From contig NZ_JAUYVM010000013.1 of assembly GCF_030689305.1 (NCBI RefSeq), positions 62,001-126,000 of the forward strand: a stretch of DNA of 64,000 nucleotides, in the 5' to 3' direction. The notes below the pieces were generated by a model, which worked only from the letters and a program-made list of their open reading frames with translations, was not told the origin of the DNA and did not search any database. This document shows, piece by piece, positions 17,201 to 28,500 of this stretch. Each line of letters begins with the position of its first letter. Position 1 is the stretch's first letter. The position numbers were made by a program, and so were the translations under genes. Source of the DNA: Vibrio penaeicida (GTDB taxonomy: Bacteria; Pseudomonadota; Gammaproteobacteria; Enterobacterales; Vibrionaceae).

Positions 17201-19506
17201 CAGATAGATCTTCCGTCAGTAATCCGTTTTTTAATGTTCTTTTGGGCTTTCACGATACGCCTATCGATGTTGATACCATACCTGATCTGGACTGGTACAA
17301 AGATGAAACCATGATTTCGGAAACCTCTAAGTTCGACTTAGATTGTTTGGTTGTGCCGCGTGGCGAGTCGTTCAATCAAGACGGTGAGGTTCATTTTTTG
17401 TGGGAATATCGGAGCGATGTGTATTCACCCGAAGAAATCGCCGTATTTTTGGAAAGCTTCCATGGCTTGTTTTTACAGCTGAGTGAAAGCTATGAATCCA
17501 TGGCATCACAGCTCTTATCTTCTGTATCGGCGATAACACCTAATCAATCTAAGTGCTTGGTTGAGGGCTGGGGTGTTGGCGGTGCGCTATCTCACCCTGT
17601 TCGACACAAATACGCCAAATCGAGCATCGCCGCTTTGATTGAAAAGGGGGGGCAGAACTTCCCACAAAAAGTGGCACTGAGTACGAATAATCAAAAAATT
17701 ACCTACGCTGAACTGGATAGAACGGCAAGCCAAATTGCCATTGATATGGATGCTCTGGGTATTGTACCTGGTGAACGAGTTGGTATTTCAGCAGGTCGAT
17801 CCATTGAGCTGGTGGCATCCATGCTTGCGGTGTTTAAGTTAGGCGGTTGTGCGGTGGTTATAGACCCGAGTTTACCGCGTCAGCGTCAGGCATTTATGGC
17901 GCAAGATGCCAATATTTCGATACTGCTTTTTGATGGACGTGGTTCGGTTCATCAAGACAACAATGAAGCCGTTGGATCGTTAGCACCACTCACGCTGGAC
18001 ATTGCCCAGTGCTTTGGCATTGATAGTACCAGCCGTGTTTGGCGAACCCCTATTTTTGAAGACATTCTCAGTGCTTACGTGTTGTACACATCTGGCTCTA
18101 CTGGCGTTCCAAAAGGCGTCGAGGTGACGCAATCATCGCTTCACAATGAATGTTGCTGGCACATTGACCAATTCAAATTGAACGAAGATAGTATCGGAAC
18201 GAGCCTTGCTTTTGCTGGGTTTGATGCCTTTTTAGCCGAGGTTTTTCCACTGCTTATGTCCGCTGGGCACGTGGTTTTGATTGAAGATAAAGATCGAGAT
18301 AACCTCACAGCGTTATCCGATTGCATGAACAGCCACAACGTCACTCATAGCTGTTTACCGACAGGGTTACTTGAAGCTGCTTGTGCCAGCCAGTTTAAAT
18401 GGCCAAGCTCGCTTAAAAATCTACTGGTTGGTGGGGACGTACTTGGTAATGTTGTGTTTCCAGAAGGGTTTGATGCCAGCTTTTATAATCTGTATGGCCC
18501 TACAGAAACGACCATCGACGCGACGTTCGCCAAGCTTACTCCTAAAACAGGGGGCGATGATGAATTGGAGTCGTTAGCACCGCCGATAGGGCGCCCTATC
18601 GCCAATGCTTTTGCGGCAGTGATTATCGATGGCGATATAGCACCTATTGGCGTTCCCGGAGAATTGTTCATGGGGGGCGCTGGCATAGCCAATGGTTATC
18701 TTAATCAAGCGGAATTAACCCAAGAACGCTTTTCCCTAGGGGATGTTTCGTTGTTTGCTTCGGATATTCGTTGGTACAAAACAGGGGATTTGGTTCGCTG
18801 GTTACCTAGCGGTGAACTTGAATATCTCGGGCGGTTGAATGATGAAGTTAAAGTTCGGGGTTATCGTGTTTCTTTAGGGGAAATTAGCGCTCAACTTTTG
18901 CAACTTGAAGAGGTGGCGCAAGCTGCTGTGGTTGTTAGGCAAGGTGCAATATACGCTTATGTAACCTTAACGGATCATGATGCGATTGCATGGAAAAGTA
19001 ACAGCACCAAGTATGAACGCCAGCTAGCAAGAAAAGTGCGCGTGTCTCTTAAAAAGACCCTACCTGAATACATGCGCCCCGGTGCCACTCTGATCTTAGA
19101 TTCCCTTCCACTTACTGAACAAGGCAAGCTTGATAAACGTCGTTTGCCTTCACCGTTTGAAGAAGAAACCACCTTTGAGAGTGCCAGCGGCGCTATGGAA
19201 GAGGCCATTCTCGCTATCTGGCTGGAATGTTTAGAGCTGCCTTCGCTCAGTGTTACCGACAACTTTTTCTCGATTGGAGGGCATTCGCTTTTGGCCATGC
19301 GGATTATTGCTCGTATCCGAATGGAGCAAGGGGTCGAGCTTCAAATGAGTGACTTTTTTGAATTCAGCACGGTACGTGAATTGGCGAGTTACATTGAGAG
19401 CATTCTCGCGGTTCAAGACCACGGGTTCTCTAGCATCTCTGGAAGTGGGGTTGACATTGAAGGCGAAGGATCCGATTCCGAATTCTTGGAAGAGGGCGAA
19501 ATCTAA
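14296..19506 (+). CDS. Non-ribosomal peptide synthetase 1: A-PCP-C-A-PCP
   Basis: 1736 residues from the ATG at 14296 (a TTG at 14269 is possible). It starts directly with an adenylation domain, so this is a loading module. A-domain core TSGSTGVPKG is near 14815 and a slightly degenerate A5 motif, GYGPME, near 15203; the final lysine motif NLKVDR is kept. The first carrier site is GGDSI (near 15930). A condensation domain follows with active site HHIIHDG (near 16585), then a second A domain (TSGSTGVPKG near 18090, NLYGPTE near 18490) and carrier site GGHSL (near 19278). By-eye specificity codes (positions 235-331) are DSLIAVGIC and DAACLGLID; neither matches a code I know. An 18-nt repeat encodes the linker after the first carrier. 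The C-terminus is strongly acidic (SDSEFLEEGEI), as expected of a docking tail. Its TAA overlaps the next ATG by one base (TAATG), coupling translation. Confidence 0.95.
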   Translation: MTSNDKKNKKSITDSIVSKFKDNVRLSPDSPALDDNVEFLTYAQVDVLSNNVAYHISLIQNESSGSVLSVGVSIERGNDMIIAMLGVLKAGAIYVPIDPNQPADRKRYMYENANCDYLICDEDNTFSDLSNHCDDPYVKRGLIKNLRVTEAPSSADARSPKVHDVACILHTSGSTGVPKGAALTHLGLLNTSFSLSEKMRLDATSTVLHYASLGFDSATLEWLLALTNGAQLVIIPDDDRTAPDALAEFVARKHVTHAIFPSTMLPYLDINRSYALKAMASVGDVADPSLLWQWTQKCSVFNGYGPMEMSICTSLHSVQDAEPITLGKPIDRTEVLVVGDSGAPVDTGKLGELWATGVGLSLGYINNPSQTAKSFEQRQDGRTWYKTGDLVKLDSKGELHFVGRKDHQVKIRGNRVELEEIEQSLKSLQTVENACVVVKQDAGGNKYLAAFISGNEKVTGDETYHVRQQLTDMLPESHLPRLIQWLDSMPLTANLKVDRLAIHNIHLADSKEVVTQNDNVLKALFVSELGGVDLADDDHFYQKGGDSIASIRLINQINRVFNCNLSMREFRENPTISGIENLISAKGFTPKASANSKTSANSKTEAISKALVQHQNRPEMFDLSSQQLVAWYMSKQQPESKAYLAEAAIHFSGELNIHALEKSLNALFARHDIYRTIFNDESGEPMQTVLPSFEMKLKVIEAESVIEHAEAGSNGSIVLDKKAVIDSVLTQELPCISDLSTLPLAEFVLIRFSPIDHVLLHQEHHIIHDGWSGSEFTREMMEAYRAYSYGEESSDAKWTPEPVAQYYDFHVAQQAWLESKEATEQLDYWKGKLEGSPQGVALFGKQSHSLGFSGGHQKMMFTKAQWASMEHRCQQLGMTPFAFTSAVLYLCMWRYSGQQDLTFGSAFANRNWRDSHGTLGMLVNTLVLRQAMDSTQCVSDFLAETQRVIDEAQDNQELPFTKIVEALNPDRSSVSNPFFNVLLGFHDTPIDVDTIPDLDWYKDETMISETSKFDLDCLVVPRGESFNQDGEVHFLWEYRSDVYSPEEIAVFLESFHGLFLQLSESYESMASQLLSSVSAITPNQSKCLVEGWGVGGALSHPVRHKYAKSSIAALIEKGGQNFPQKVALSTNNQKITYAELDRTASQIAIDMDALGIVPGERVGISAGRSIELVASMLAVFKLGGCAVVIDPSLPRQRQAFMAQDANISILLFDGRGSVHQDNNEAVGSLAPLTLDIAQCFGIDSTSRVWRTPIFEDILSAYVLYTSGSTGVPKGVEVTQSSLHNECCWHIDQFKLNEDSIGTSLAFAGFDAFLAEVFPLLMSAGHVVLIEDKDRDNLTALSDCMNSHNVTHSCLPTGLLEAACASQFKWPSSLKNLLVGGDVLGNVVFPEGFDASFYNLYGPTETTIDATFAKLTPKTGGDDELESLAPPIGRPIANAFAAVIIDGDIAPIGVPGELFMGGAGIANGYLNQAELTQERFSLGDVSLFASDIRWYKTGDLVRWLPSGELEYLGRLNDEVKVRGYRVSLGEISAQLLQLEEVAQAAVVVRQGAIYAYVTLTDHDAIAWKSNSTKYERQLARKVRVSLKKTLPEYMRPGATLILDSLPLTEQGKLDKRRLPSPFEEETTFESASGAMEEAILAIWLECLELPSLSVTDNFFSIGGHSLLAMRIIARIRMEQGVELQMSDFFEFSTVRELASYIESILAVQDHGFSSISGSGVDIEGEGSDSEFLEEGEI
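16072..16125 (+). repeat. Three 18-nt tandem repeats in an interdomain linker of NRPS 1
   Basis: Units at 16072-16089, 16090-16107 and 16108-16125 (AGTGCCAATTCAAAAACC and variants) encode SANSKT, SANSKT and EAISKA between the first PCP and the C domain. Confidence 0.9.
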
Positions 19507-22500
19507 TGGCTCACGAATTGATTCGGCTAGCGAAATCGCAGGGTGTACACCTTTATCTGGATAACGGCGCCTTAAAATACAAAGCCAAAAATGGTTTGAG
19601 CAAAGAATTAGCGACGGCATTGCGCAGCAGTAAATCCGAAGTGATTGCGTTTTTGCAGCAACACACAAAGCAAAGCACCAGTATCCCAAAGAAAGAAGCC
19701 AACAGGTTGCGATTCCCTTTAACGTCTGCGCAGCAACGGCTATTTTACTTAGAAACGTTATACGGAGATAAAGCACCTTACAATATGGCGACAGCGTTTC
19801 GAATGAGTGGTAAGCCAAGCATTGAGAAGCTGGAAAACGCTATTAATGCCATTATCGAAAAGCATCAGGTGCTCAAAGCGCAATTCCAGATTACGGATGG
19901 CATCCCTGAACAGGTGATATCGCCTGACGTTCTATTCACTATTTCTGAATGTCCTGATACACCAAGCATTTCCAATGCTGTAACAGATGAGGAATGGATG
20001 GCGGAAGAGGCAAGCCGACCATTTATCTTATCTGAAGCCCCTTTATTCAGAGTGAGCACAAAAGCCAGTTCAAACTCGAATTGCACTCTGATCCTGTTTG
20101 TATTCCATCATATTGTGTTTGACGGTTTGTCTTACCGGCTTTTTTTCAATGCTCTTAATGAGTATTTGTCTACAGGGAAGATTGAACAAGTTGTAGATTA
20201 TCAATACGGCGATTATGCTGCATGGCAACAAACTGAGGGTAATACGGCTTTAAAAGCCGGAGAAGCGTATTGGTTTAAGCAAATGAAAGGTGTTGAAGAG
20301 CTCAACAGTTTAACCCCTGATTTTCCGCGCCCCGATACGCCTGAATTTTCGGGCACGATTAGCCGGCAAATTCTGGATAAACATTTAACCGCGACACTCA
20401 GAGCCTTTGCCCAGCAACAAGGAGCTTCGTTATTTACGTTACTTCAAACGTTTTTCTCACTGTTGATAGGGCGCTTGACAGAGCGATCCGATGTTGTAAC
20501 GGGTACGCCAGTCGCTGGTCGTCAAGTGTCCGGTTCAGAACAACTTATTGGCTTTTTTGTTAACACCTTAGCCCTTCGTTTTAATCTCGACGATGATCAT
20601 ACCTTTCTGAGTTTACTCAAGCATTCAAAAACCAAAATAGCGGAAGCGTTTCGCCATCAAGATGTGCCATTCGAGCGCATTGTTCAACAGCTAGGGCATG
20701 AGAGAAGAAGCGGCTTTTCACCCATTTTACAAGTGCTGTTTGCGTTGCACGAGGAAGGAGAGTTTCAACTCGATATCGATGGTATTCCGTGTGAAAACGT
20801 GGTGGTAGAGCGCAGCAACATCAACTTCGAACTTGAACTTCACATCATGGACAAAGGGGAGGTGTTGGAGGCGACGTGGGTGTTTGCTGATAACCTTTTC
20901 CATGAAACTACCATCACATCGCTGCAAGAAGCGTTGAATGCACTGATTCAAGGCGTATTGGCTTACCCTGAATCCGATATTTATCGATTACCGTTGATTT
21001 CGCTGAAAGCCGAGCAAACCATCGCGTCTTGGAATCAAACTGATAGGGACTACCCGCTAGACAAAACGTTTGTCACGCTGTTTGAAGAACAAGTCGCCAA
21101 AACTCCCGATAGCGTTGCGTGCGAATGGTCTAATGCCAATGGAGGCGTTGAAAGCCTCAGCTATCACGCGTTAAACGAAAAAGCCAACCGCCTTGCAAGC
21201 TACTTGATTGATAAAGGTGTGAAATACGATCAATGTGTCGGCCTGATTGATGCTTGGTCCCATACGTCTTTGGTTGGTATTTTGGGAATATTAAAAAGTG
21301 GTGCCGCGTATTTACCGCTGGATCCTAATCACCCAGAGCAGCGCTTGAATCAAATATTGTCTTTGGCGTCTGTCGAAGTGCTGCTGGTGGCAGGCTCCTT
21401 TGAATTAGATAGAGCAACAGCTCAATCCGTTCATACAGTGGTGGATTTAAGTGACCCCGATTTTTGGGCCGAGCTTTCCACAACTTCACAGTCAGACCCG
21501 TTTGTTCACACAAACCCTAGTGAACGGGGAATCGCGTCGCAGCCAGACCATCTTGCGTATGTGATTTATACGTCCGGCTCCACAGGTGTTCCAAAAGGCG
21601 TGATGGTTGAACACAAAAACGTTTCGAACTTTCTGTTTTCATTGCAGGACACAGTCGAGTTGGAATCAACGGATGTCGTCGCGTCCATTGCGCCACCCGC
21701 GTTTGATATCCACGTAACGGAAATGTATTTACCGCTAATGTTGGGCGCAAAAGTTGTGCTGCTGAATTGGGAGCAAACGCGCGCTCCTTCTTCTATCGCA
21801 CAATGCCAGCAGCAACACAGCATAAGTATGATGCAGGGGACACCTTCAACATGGCAAATGCTGATCGACGACGGTTGGAAGCCATACGATGGCTTGAAAA
21901 TGCTGACGGGTGGTGATGCACTTGGCAGGCAGCTTCACGATAAGCTATTGAGCAGTGGAAGCACGGCTCGATTTTACAACTTGTACGGACCAACGGAAAC
22001 CACGGTCTATTGTTCCGGCAACGAAGCGTTTCTTGATAACCCACGCATCCACGTTGGGCGCGCATTTCCGAACAACCATTACTATGTTCTAGATGATTTT
22101 CATCAACACCGCCCTATTGGTTGCATTGGCGAAGTGTATCTTTCTGGTGACAACGTCACAAGAGGGTATCTCGGGCAGCCAGAACTCACGACTGAAAAAT
22201 ACCGCATTGATCCTTTTCTAAAAGAAAAGCATCGCTTATACCAAACGGGTGATTTAGGAAGATGGTTGCCAGACGGGACCATCGAAATCGTTGGGCGTAA
22301 AGATTTCCAAGTAAAAGTGAATGGATTTCGAATTGAGCTGGGTGATATTGAGCATCAAATAAGGCAGCACTCAGACGTTGAACAAAGCCTAGTGACTGCG
22401 ATACCTAAAAGCCGGATAACGGGCACTGAACCGTCAATAGGCGAGCCGCAGATATTGGTTGCCTACATCAAAAGCCAAGCCGATAGTCTTAAGCTAGAAG

Positions 22501-25500
22501 AAGCGTTGAAATCAAGGTTGGAACGGGCGCTTCCAAGGTACATGATGCCGAATTTCATTATGGTATTGCCTGAATTCCCACTAACGGACAACCGTAAAGT
22601 AGATCGGCGCGCGCTACCTCTTCCAACGTTTCACCTTCAATCCGAAAGCAAGGTACCCACATCGGAAACCGAGCGTTCGCTTTGTGCGATATGGTCGGAA
22701 TTACTCGAACAAGATATTCAGAATATAGAGGCAAGCTTCTTTTCATTAGGAGGGCACTCTCTTCTCGCGATCAAAATGATCAGCCAAATTCAGGAGCATT
22801 TTGGTGTTCGCTTGTCACTTAAAGTGTTGTTTGACGCCCCCACAATTGAACAAATGGCAGAGGTTCTCGATGAGCAACTTATCAACTCGTCAGAGCAAGA
22901 GAGTAATGGTCATATACCCATTATTCCGATAGCTGCGACCAAGAGTGTTGCACCACTGTCATACTCTCAGCAACGCTTATGGGCGTTAGATTTACTTGAA
23001 GCAAAAGGGCGATTTTACGCGGTACCTTTAATTTATGATGTGGACGAAAACATAAATCATCAGGCACTTTATCAAGCCTGTCTGGCTTTGATTCAACGCC
23101 ATCAAATACTCCAAACGGGGTATCAAGTGGTCGAAGGTTCAAACGGAGCTTCGAGTGCTGAACAAATCACGATGGGCGAAGACGCATTCCAGTTTTTTAC
23201 TGAAGATGTTACTGAGCAAACCGAGCAGAAAAAAGAGCAAGCGCTAGGTGAGTTCGAAAGGAAGATGGTTGATACGCCTTTTGAATTGGCTAAAGGCGAA
23301 GTATTCAGAGTTGGGTTAGCTAAGCTAGGAGAGCGTAAAAGTCGCTTATTTATAGTGGTTCACCATATCGCGACAGACGGCTTATCTTTATCGATACTGC
23401 TCAACGAACTTCAGCACTATTATCTCTCATTTTGTTCTAACCATTCGAGCGAAGATTTGAAGCCGTTACCATTGCAATACCGCGATTATGCGGCTTGGCA
23501 ACGGGAACAATACGGTCATGAAAGCTGTCTTCAACATCGTTTAGAAGCCTATTGGGAACAACGGCTAAAAGACTCCCCAGAACAGCACGCTCTGCCACTC
23601 GATTTTGCGCGCCCAGAAACACCAACTTACCAAGGTAAAGCGTTCAAACGTTCCTTGGGGGAGGAATTGTCAGCGAATCTTACTTCCACGGCTAAGCAAC
23701 ACTGCACGACGTTGTTTAACGTTATTTATAGTGCTTTCTCTGTTTTTCTGACACGCTACTCTGGAGTTGAAGAGATCGTTATAGGGACGCCCGTTGCAAA
23801 CCGTGAGCGAAAAGAGTTAGACGACTTGATCGGCTTTTTTGTGAATAACCTGCCGCTTCGCGCAAAGGTGGAACCATCCGATAGTTTTGAGTCCTTACTC
23901 AAGCGAAATCATCAACACATTTTGCAAGATTTTGAGCATCAATCTTTGCCATTTGAACACATGATCTCGCTAGTTAATCATCGCCGTCAGCTCAATTGTC
24001 CTCCAATCTTCCAAGTTATGCTTTCCATGGAGCAAGAAAGCCATGAGACCATTGATTTTGGTTTCACTCAGGCAGCGGCAGTATCCCCAAATTCTACTGA
24101 GGCTAGGTTTGATTTAACGTTGGGCGTTAGACAGTCCTCAGATGGGATTGCACTCTCTTGGAACTTCTCCAGTGATATTTTTGAGCAGGTGACGATAGAG
24201 TCAATGGCCGTGAGTTTTGAAACATTGATTTCCAAGCTCGTTGCAGAACCTAAATCCGAGGTGAAAACACACGCCCTTGCTGATTGGAGCGTGTTCGACA
24301 TAGAAGCCGATAACGTAAAATCAGACGACCAATCTACGACGTTATTGGCATTGTTCGACAAACAAGTAGCGCGTCATCCAAAGAGTATCGCGCTTGTGTG
24401 TGAAGAGCGTGAGATCAGTTTTGAGCGTTTGGATGCACTGGCAAATCGGGTAGCGAATATGCTCGCTAGCAAAGGTGTGAAGCCGGAAGATCCGATAGCC
24501 ATTGTGCTGGACCGCTCGCCAGAGATGATCATTGCCATGCTTGGTGTTGTAAAAGCAGGTGGCGCGTATGTGCCGCTGGACAGCAACCAACCGAGTCAAA
24601 GACTGAACCAAATTATTGAAGACAGCGGAGCACAATTTGTTCTGACGTCGATAAAGCTTGCGAAAACCACCTTGTCTGAACTGTCGGATGAAAGGTTGAT
24701 ACCCATCGAGTCAGAATCGCTTTTGGGCGAGCGATCTAATGAGCAAAATCCTAGTGGACAGAGCTTTAATGAGCAGACAGGCGAGCGGATTAGTCGTTTA
24801 TCTTCTAAACAATTACCTCATAAACAATTGTCCCCCAAACAGCTGGCGTACATCATTTATACCTCAGGGTCGACAGGACAACCGAAAGGGGTGATGGTCG
24901 AGCACCAAGGTGTGGCGAATTACATTCAAAACCAAAATGAGTACTTAAACCTGAGCGCATCGGAGATAAGCGACTCCGCTGGTTTTCTTTACTTAACCAA
25001 TTTTGCGTTCGATACATCGGTAGCCAGTATTTGGGGAGCCCTAGCCAGTGGTCGTCCGCTGCATATCGTTTCGGAAGCGGAGCGCTTTGATATCGATAAG
25101 TTGCAAGCCAAACTCTATCAACCAGATCGTTATGCCGTGGTGTACATTCCTCCAGCGTTGCTAAAAGAGCTGGATGTGTCTGCGCAGGGGCAATTGATTC
25201 CACGAATGGTGGTGTCGGGGGAGGCAACAGATACCGATCTGATTCATTCATTAGTTAATCGAACACAGCTTTTCAATGAATACGGACCGACGGAAAACAG
25301 CGTATGTTCTACTGTTCATCGGTATGAAAAAGGCGATGCCGCAAATGTGATAGGGAAACCGATCGCAGGCGTTGGCTACGCACTATTGGATGATTCTTAT
25401 CTCCCTGTACCGCAAGGTGCAAAAGGGCGCTTGTATTTGAGTGGAGCCGGTGTTGCGCGAGGGTATGTAGGTAAGGCTGAGCTGACAAAAGATAAGTTCA

Positions 25501-28500
25501 GGAAATTGGAAAACAGCGATACCGTTTATTACGACAGTGGCGACGTGGTTCGGTTGAATGCTCGGGGAGAGCTCGAATTCTTTGGGCGATCTGACAATCA
25601 AGTGAAAATTCGTGGGCACCGCGTAGAGCTGGGTGAAATCGAGCATTGTATCTCACGAGTTTCAGGCGTGAAATCGGCCAAAGTGCTGGCAGAAAAAAAT
25701 GACAGAGGCGCGCTGGTTTTAAACGCTTACATTCAGTGGGATACGAGCTTAAATACGATGAACTCTGAGATGGAGTCAACACAAGATGTAAGCGCAGAGT
25801 TCTTATTCTCGGTAAGAAACCAGTTAGAACATACATTACCAGACTATATGATGCCCAGTGCTTGGGCTTTCGTGGATGTTTGGCCTCTTACTCCTAATGG
25901 GAAAATCGATCAAACCGCGTTGCCAAGCGCCAGACCCATTCAACGGGCTTCTCACTCTTTATCGTCAAATGATGCTGCTCAAAGTTCCTCCCCTAAAACA
26001 CGGGTGGAACAAGTCATAGCCCAAGTATGGCAAAGGCTGCTTGGGTTGGAAAACATCGATGTGAATGACAACTTTTTTGCACTCGGGGGCGATTCTATCG
26101 TTGCTATGCAAAGTGTGTCGCGCTGTTCTTCGAAGGGAGTTCGCTACACAGTGCGTCAGTTATTTGAAGCGCCGACGGTCGTTGCATTGGCGGATATTGT
26201 TTCTATCCATGATGATAAAGCGTTAGAAGGTGAATTTTCATATTTAACCCCGTCTCTATCTGTTAGCGGTGAAATGCCGCTACTACCCGTTCAAAAAGAA
26301 TTCTTTTTCCACGCCAAGAATGCAGAGAGCCCTCATCGATTCAACCAGTCTGTTCTGCTTGAGTTACATCAAGTGATAACCGATGAACATTACGTTTCGG
26401 TGGTGGAATCGTTAGTCAACAAACACGATGCGCTTAGGCTTTCTTTTCATTTGGATGATGACAATTCGAAGAGTGAAAACGCAGAAGTATGGCGGGCTAC
26501 CCACCAAGAAATAACCGATGAGTGGTTACAACAGGCGTTAAGCGATATCGCGGTTCAGAGCCAAAGCGAACTTGCCGCTGTGTGCGATCGTGTCATTGAT
26601 GAGCTGGATATCACACAAGGTCCGTTGTTCCGATTTGTAAAAATTGCCGACCGACCCACGAAAACCAACAAGCTGTTTGTGGTCGCCCACCACTTGGTTA
26701 TTGATGGGGTATCTTGGCGAATTCTGTTGGATGACTTGCAAGCGTTGCTGCTCCATCCTGATGATTTCCGGCCTGCTAAAACCTTGTCGTTTTCTGCTTG
26801 GTCGCAGCGTAATCTCGAATGGATTACTGGTGATACAGGGGCGAAAGCAATCCCATATTGGAGAAAGGTAGAAGCCTCGATTAAGCCGCGTTTCAGTTCT
26901 TCACAAGCTCCAGTGATGGCGCACATTGAATTCGATATTGAGGCGAGCCAAACGCTAAAACTGACTCAATCTGCCCATCGTGCTTACGGAACCAATACTC
27001 AAGATATTCTTTTGGTTGCGTTACTTCTCAGTTTGGGCAGCGATACGGAATTTGGAGAAGATAAGATTGAAGAAGGAGGCAATGTAGGCAAGAGAGAAAA
27101 TACGTCCCTTTCTATTGCCTTAGAGACGCACGGACGACATGCCGAGCACCTTTGCCTAAATGGGAAAAATGCCGATTTAAGTGAAACAGTCGGTTGGTTT
27201 ACGTCCATTTACCCGATGAACTTGTCAGGGAATAGTACCCAAATATCCGATCTGATTTGCTCGATAAAAGAGCAAGTTCGCAGTGTGCCAGACAAAGGTG
27301 TGGGGCACAGTTTGCTAAAATCGTACACGAACTCGCTCGATAAGAACGCTGCTCAGCCAGACATATTGTTTAACTTTCTTGGTCAGTTTGGTGGCGATAC
27401 AGCATCAGATTCGATTGGAAAAACTCAGACAGCCTTTTCAGTCGTATCGGGATTTAGAGTCGAAGACGGCTCGAAAGGGCACATGACGCCACGTGCGATG
27501 GCGTTTAACCTCCGAGTAAGGAACGGGGTTCTGTCGTTCGATTTGGACTACGACACGGGCTGTCTTTCTTACGAACAGGTCAGCGCGTTTTCCGTTCAAT
27601 TTCAAAAACGACTCGCGCAGGTTATTGATCACTGTGTAGAGCAAGAAACGACTCGCCGCACTCCTTCCGATTTCCGCGCACCTGATTTACACCAAGTAGA
27701 CATCGACACTTGGGAAACGGCACATAAAAACGTATCCCTTCCTTTGAATGATGTATATCCGGCAACGGGTATGCAGCAAGGCTTGCTGTTCCATAGTGAG
27801 CTGGAAAAAGATGCGTATGTTACCCAGCTTACTCTCACATTGGATAACGTTGATCCCGATATTCTCAAATTGGCATGGCAGGCTGTTATCAATCGACACG
27901 ATATTTTAAAAACGTCGTTCGCGCTTTCAGAAGAAGGAACGCGATATCAGCGTGTTGCAAAAGAGGGGATACTGCGCTGGCAGCATACGAATCTAACCAG
28001 TCTTGGTGCAGGGAACGGTTGTGATGCGCAAAACAGCACCGGTGAATTAAAAGACAAAGTGGACGCCATTGAACATCAAGAAAAGTGGGAAGGTTTTGAT
28101 GTGTCGTCACCAACGCTCACTAAGTTTCATTGGGTACAACTTTCAAAGGGTCAGGGAAAACTGATTTGGTCCACCCACCATGCCCTGTTGGATGGTTGGT
28201 GTCTCCCTATAATCGTGAGCGAGCTTCGAGCTTGCTATACGGCTAGCGAGAACGCTTCTACGCTGGTATTGCCGTCTGCCAAGCCCTATCGCCGCTATAT
28301 TGATTGGTTACAAAATCAAGATCATCAACTTGCTCGGCAGTATTGGCGAGATCAACTCTCCCGTTTTGAAGAACCTACACCGCTGCCTTTAAAGTCGTTC
28401 TCGGAACACGCTAGTGAGTCTTTAGGCGCTAACAAGGGCGACCAAAGATTCAAAACATTGCCGTTGTCGTTGTCTTCACAACAAACCCAAGGGTTAGAAC

